Shown here piece after piece: positions 62,166 through 64,000 of a stretch of 64,000 bases of DNA. The stretch lies in contig JAHBUB010000001.1 of NCBI GenBank assembly GCA_019638285.1, positions 1 to 64,000 of the forward strand, in the 5' to 3' direction. How positions within the stretch are numbered: position 1 is the first letter of the stretch; the number at the start of each line of letters is the position of its first letter. The notes under the pieces were generated by a model. It made no database searches. It saw only the letters and a program-made list of their open reading frames with translations, and was not told the DNA's origin. This stretch comes from Cyclobacteriaceae bacterium (GTDB lineage Bacteria; Bacteroidota; Bacteroidia; Cytophagales; Cyclobacteriaceae). Both the position numbers and the translations under genes were made by a program.

Positions 62166-62933
62166 CTATTTTCTCCCCAAATACAACACCTCTTTGCTCT
62201 CAATGCCATACCGATGGGCTTGTTTTATAGGTAACTCCGCAGCAAAAGTATTGGCCTCTGCTTTTAATCCCGACTGATTAATCCGGTTGGGATAATCTTT
62301 ACCGTATTTCCTTACATGATCATCCTGCCCAAATAAACGCTCACGTTCTTTGGAGTCTGTGATGGTGTTATCTTCAAAGGTAGTGTCGGGAACTGGTGAA
62401 AAGAAAGGCACCTGCATGAGTGCCCAGCCACCCGGTTTTAATACCCGGTATATCTCACGCATGGCTTTCATATCATCAGTCACATGCTCGAGCACGTGAT
62501 TGCAGAGTACCACATCAAAATGGTTGTCCTCAAAAGGCATTTCGTGGATGTCCATTTTTACTTTGGCCAATGGTGACTCCAAATCAGCGGTGATATATCC
62601 GTTACCATGTTGCGCTTCGAAATGTTTCATAAAGCATGCCTCTGGTGCGATGTGCAATACGTGGAGTGGAGTAGAAAAGAAATTGGTTTTCTCTTGCAGG
62701 TAGAGCCAGATCAATCGATGTCTTTCCAAAGACTGACAGTGCGGACATAGCGCATTGGGTCTGGTATTAATTCTGCCGTAAGGCAAGAACGTGCGATAGT
62801 GGTGATTGCAAATAGGACAGGCCACATTATTGCCTGCATAGAAAACACCGAGCACTTTGAGCCCTACACCACTAAAAAGCTGTAAATATTTACGCGGAAC
62901 GAAACGAATAAAAAAGGAGATAATCTTTTTCAC
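62166..62933 (-). CDS. SAM-dependent methyltransferase with zinc-ribbon N-terminus
   Basis: A 255-aa class I methyltransferase. A four-Cys knuckle is in VACPICNHHYRTFLPYGRINTRPNALCPHC near residues 38-68. The SAM fold follows: VLHIAPEACFMKHFEAQ, GYITADLESPLAKVKMDIHEMPFEDNHFDVVLCNHVLEHVTDDMKAMREIYRVLKPGGWALMQVPF. The substrate is unknown; similar genes are in polysaccharide clusters. It abuts purB with one base between. Confidence 0.85.
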   Translation of the reverse strand: MKKIISFFIRFVPRKYLQLFSGVGLKVLGVFYAGNNVACPICNHHYRTFLPYGRINTRPNALCPHCQSLERHRLIWLYLQEKTNFFSTPLHVLHIAPEACFMKHFEAQHGNGYITADLESPLAKVKMDIHEMPFEDNHFDVVLCNHVLEHVTDDMKAMREIYRVLKPGGWALMQVPFFSPVPDTTFEDNTITDSKERERLFGQDDHVRKYGKDYPNRINQSGLKAEANTFAAELPIKQAHRYGIESKEVLYLGRK

Positions 62934-62934
62934 C

Positions 62935-64000
62935 CTACAGGCCCGTGTAGTTAAAGGGAGTGATACTTTTCAATCGTTCTTTTACTTCCTGTTTCACCTC
63001 CAGAGATTCCACGAAAGTGTGAATACTGTCTTTGGTGATCTTACTGTTCTTGCGAGTGAGGTCTTTCAACGCCTCATAAGGATTGGGATATCCTTCCTTC
63101 CTCAAGATCGTTTGTATGGCCTCCGCTACTACTGCCCAGTTTTCCTCCAGGTCGTGGTCAATGGCGGCTTTGTTCAACTCCAATTTGTTGATACCTCTTT
63201 CCAGAGAATGCAAAGCCAGAAAGCTGTGCGCCAGGGGTACCCCTATATTCCTTAACACCGTAGAGTCGGTAAGGTCGCGTTGCAAGCGAGAGATAGGCAG
63301 CTTGGCCGACAGGTGTTCAAAGAGTGCATTGGCCAGACCGAGGTTTCCTTCTGCATTTTCAAAATCAATGGGATTGACTTTGTGTGGCATGGCGGAAGAT
63401 CCCACTTCACCTTCTTTAATCTTTTGTTTGAAATAGTTCATGGCCACATACTGCCACACATCGCGACTGTAGTCAATGAGTATGGTATTGATGCGCTTGA
63501 GGTTATCGAATAGCGCAGCCATGTTGTCGTAGTGCTCAATCTGTGTGGTAGGATGACTTCTTTCCAAGCCCAGGTAGCTTGACACAAAGCGATTGCCAAA
63601 GTCAATCCAATCGATATTGGGATAGGCCACATGGTGTGCGTTGAAATTGCCGGTAGCGCCACCAAACTTGGCACTGTGCGGAATCCTACTGAGCTGCACG
63701 AGTTGATTTCTTAACCTCACCACAAATACATCCATCTCTTTACCCAGCCGGGTTGGGGATGCCGGTTGCCCGTGGGTGCGCGCCAGCATAGGTACTTCTT
63801 TCCAGACAATGGATTGACCTTCTAATAATTTTATAGTGCTGTTGAGTTTGGGTAAAAATTCTTTGACAAGAAATTCCTTAAGCAACAGTGGTGTGGCAGT
63901 ATTGTTAACGTCTTGTGAGGTAAGGCCAAAGTGAATAAACTCTTTATGGGCTTCAAGCCCAAGTTTATCAAATTCTTGCTTAATAAAATACTCAACCGCC
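62935..64000 (-). CDS. purB: Adenylosuccinate lyase, 5' end outside the window
   Basis: The C-terminal ~354 residues of PurB; the frame stays open to the right edge (AVEYFIKQEFDKLGLEAHKEFIHFGLTSQDVNNTA). Signatures: HFGLTSQDVNNTA, ARTHGQPASPTRLGKEMDVF and the fumarase-superfamily loop GSSAMPHKVNPIDFENAEGNL. It acts twice in purine synthesis (SAICAR and adenylosuccinate). The ATG-like start at 63885 in this frame is internal. Confidence 0.95.
   Translation of the reverse strand, partial: AVEYFIKQEFDKLGLEAHKEFIHFGLTSQDVNNTATPLLLKEFLVKEFLPKLNSTIKLLEGQSIVWKEVPMLARTHGQPASPTRLGKEMDVFVVRLRNQLVQLSRIPHSAKFGGATGNFNAHHVAYPNIDWIDFGNRFVSSYLGLERSHPTTQIEHYDNMAALFDNLKRINTILIDYSRDVWQYVAMNYFKQKIKEGEVGSSAMPHKVNPIDFENAEGNLGLANALFEHLSAKLPISRLQRDLTDSTVLRNIGVPLAHSFLALHSLERGINKLELNKAAIDHDLEENWAVVAEAIQTILRKEGYPNPYEALKDLTRKNSKITKDSIHTFVESLEVKQEVKERLKSITPFNYTGL

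Noticed and set aside
1..64000. tRNA or rRNA genes
   Set aside because: No cloverleaf-like or conserved rRNA stretches were recognised by reading the gaps; a covariance-model search could not be run here.

Overview
The window looks like a chromosomal segment of a Bacteroidota bacterium, most likely Cytophagales. The evidence is a short RpoD-type sigma factor without an N-terminal region 1.1, TAnnTTTG promoter -7 boxes instead of E. coli-type ones, a type IX secretion C-terminal sorting domain, the conserved gene order bamD-rpoZ-coaBC-DUF4835-recN, a trimeric Bacteroidota-type succinate dehydrogenase operon (sdhCAB), and an N-terminally exonuclease-fused DnaE. Genus cannot be read from the sequence. 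No rRNA, tRNA, CRISPR array or complete insertion sequence was found.

Layout. 0-10 kb: housekeeping and small stress genes (CsbD-like, HlyIII, RpoD, PhnA-like, PspC, amidase, metallo-hydrolase, permease, ArfB). 10-14.2 kb: a VOC protein and an arsenosugar-type cluster (CMD-family protein, ArsS radical SAM, DUF6134-like protein) whose terminal glycosyltransferase is a pseudogene with at least five lesions. 14.3-16.6 kb: an overlapping permease/amidinohydrolase pair. 16.6-22.1 kb: a tandem duplication of a [beta-lactamase-like - S10 peptidase - cyclophilin] block; both S10 copies survive, while one cyclophilin copy and one beta-lactamase copy are remnants, and the junction is readable at a 9-bp microhomology. 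22.5-30.5 kb: secreted NTF2-like protein, CHASE/PAS sensor, YkgJ, thioredoxin, DnaE. 30.7-34.4 kb: sdhCAB with a good promoter and a terminator. 34.4-41 kb: lipoproteins, ECF sigma/anti-sigma pair, DASS transporter, RRM protein. 41-51 kb: recN, DUF4835, coaBC, rpoZ, bamD, a T9SS cargo protein, an OstA-like protein, tilS and mdh. 51-64 kb is accessory: a type I restriction-modification operon, DUF4230 protein, a 17-unit phased 21-bp repeat, an orphan 239-aa protein, a MazF-type toxin-antitoxin pair, a methyltransferase and the 3' part of purB.

The most unusual region is the type I R-M operon (51.4-58.5 kb). Its order is hsdM-GxxExxY-hsdS-GxxExxY-hsdR. Every gene junction carries a copy, or half a copy, of an imperfect palindromic element (ends TTGTCTGAATTAGGATT and its inverse, about 120 bp). 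A further copy lies in frame inside hsdS, exactly in the linker between the two target-recognition halves. The two GxxExxY genes encode small PD-(D/E)XK-like proteins bracketed by these elements, so element plus gene may be a mobile cassette; that is inference. A different 21-bp insertion containing a perfect inverted repeat sits in frame in the first GxxExxY gene. This is the best candidate here for an undescribed system.
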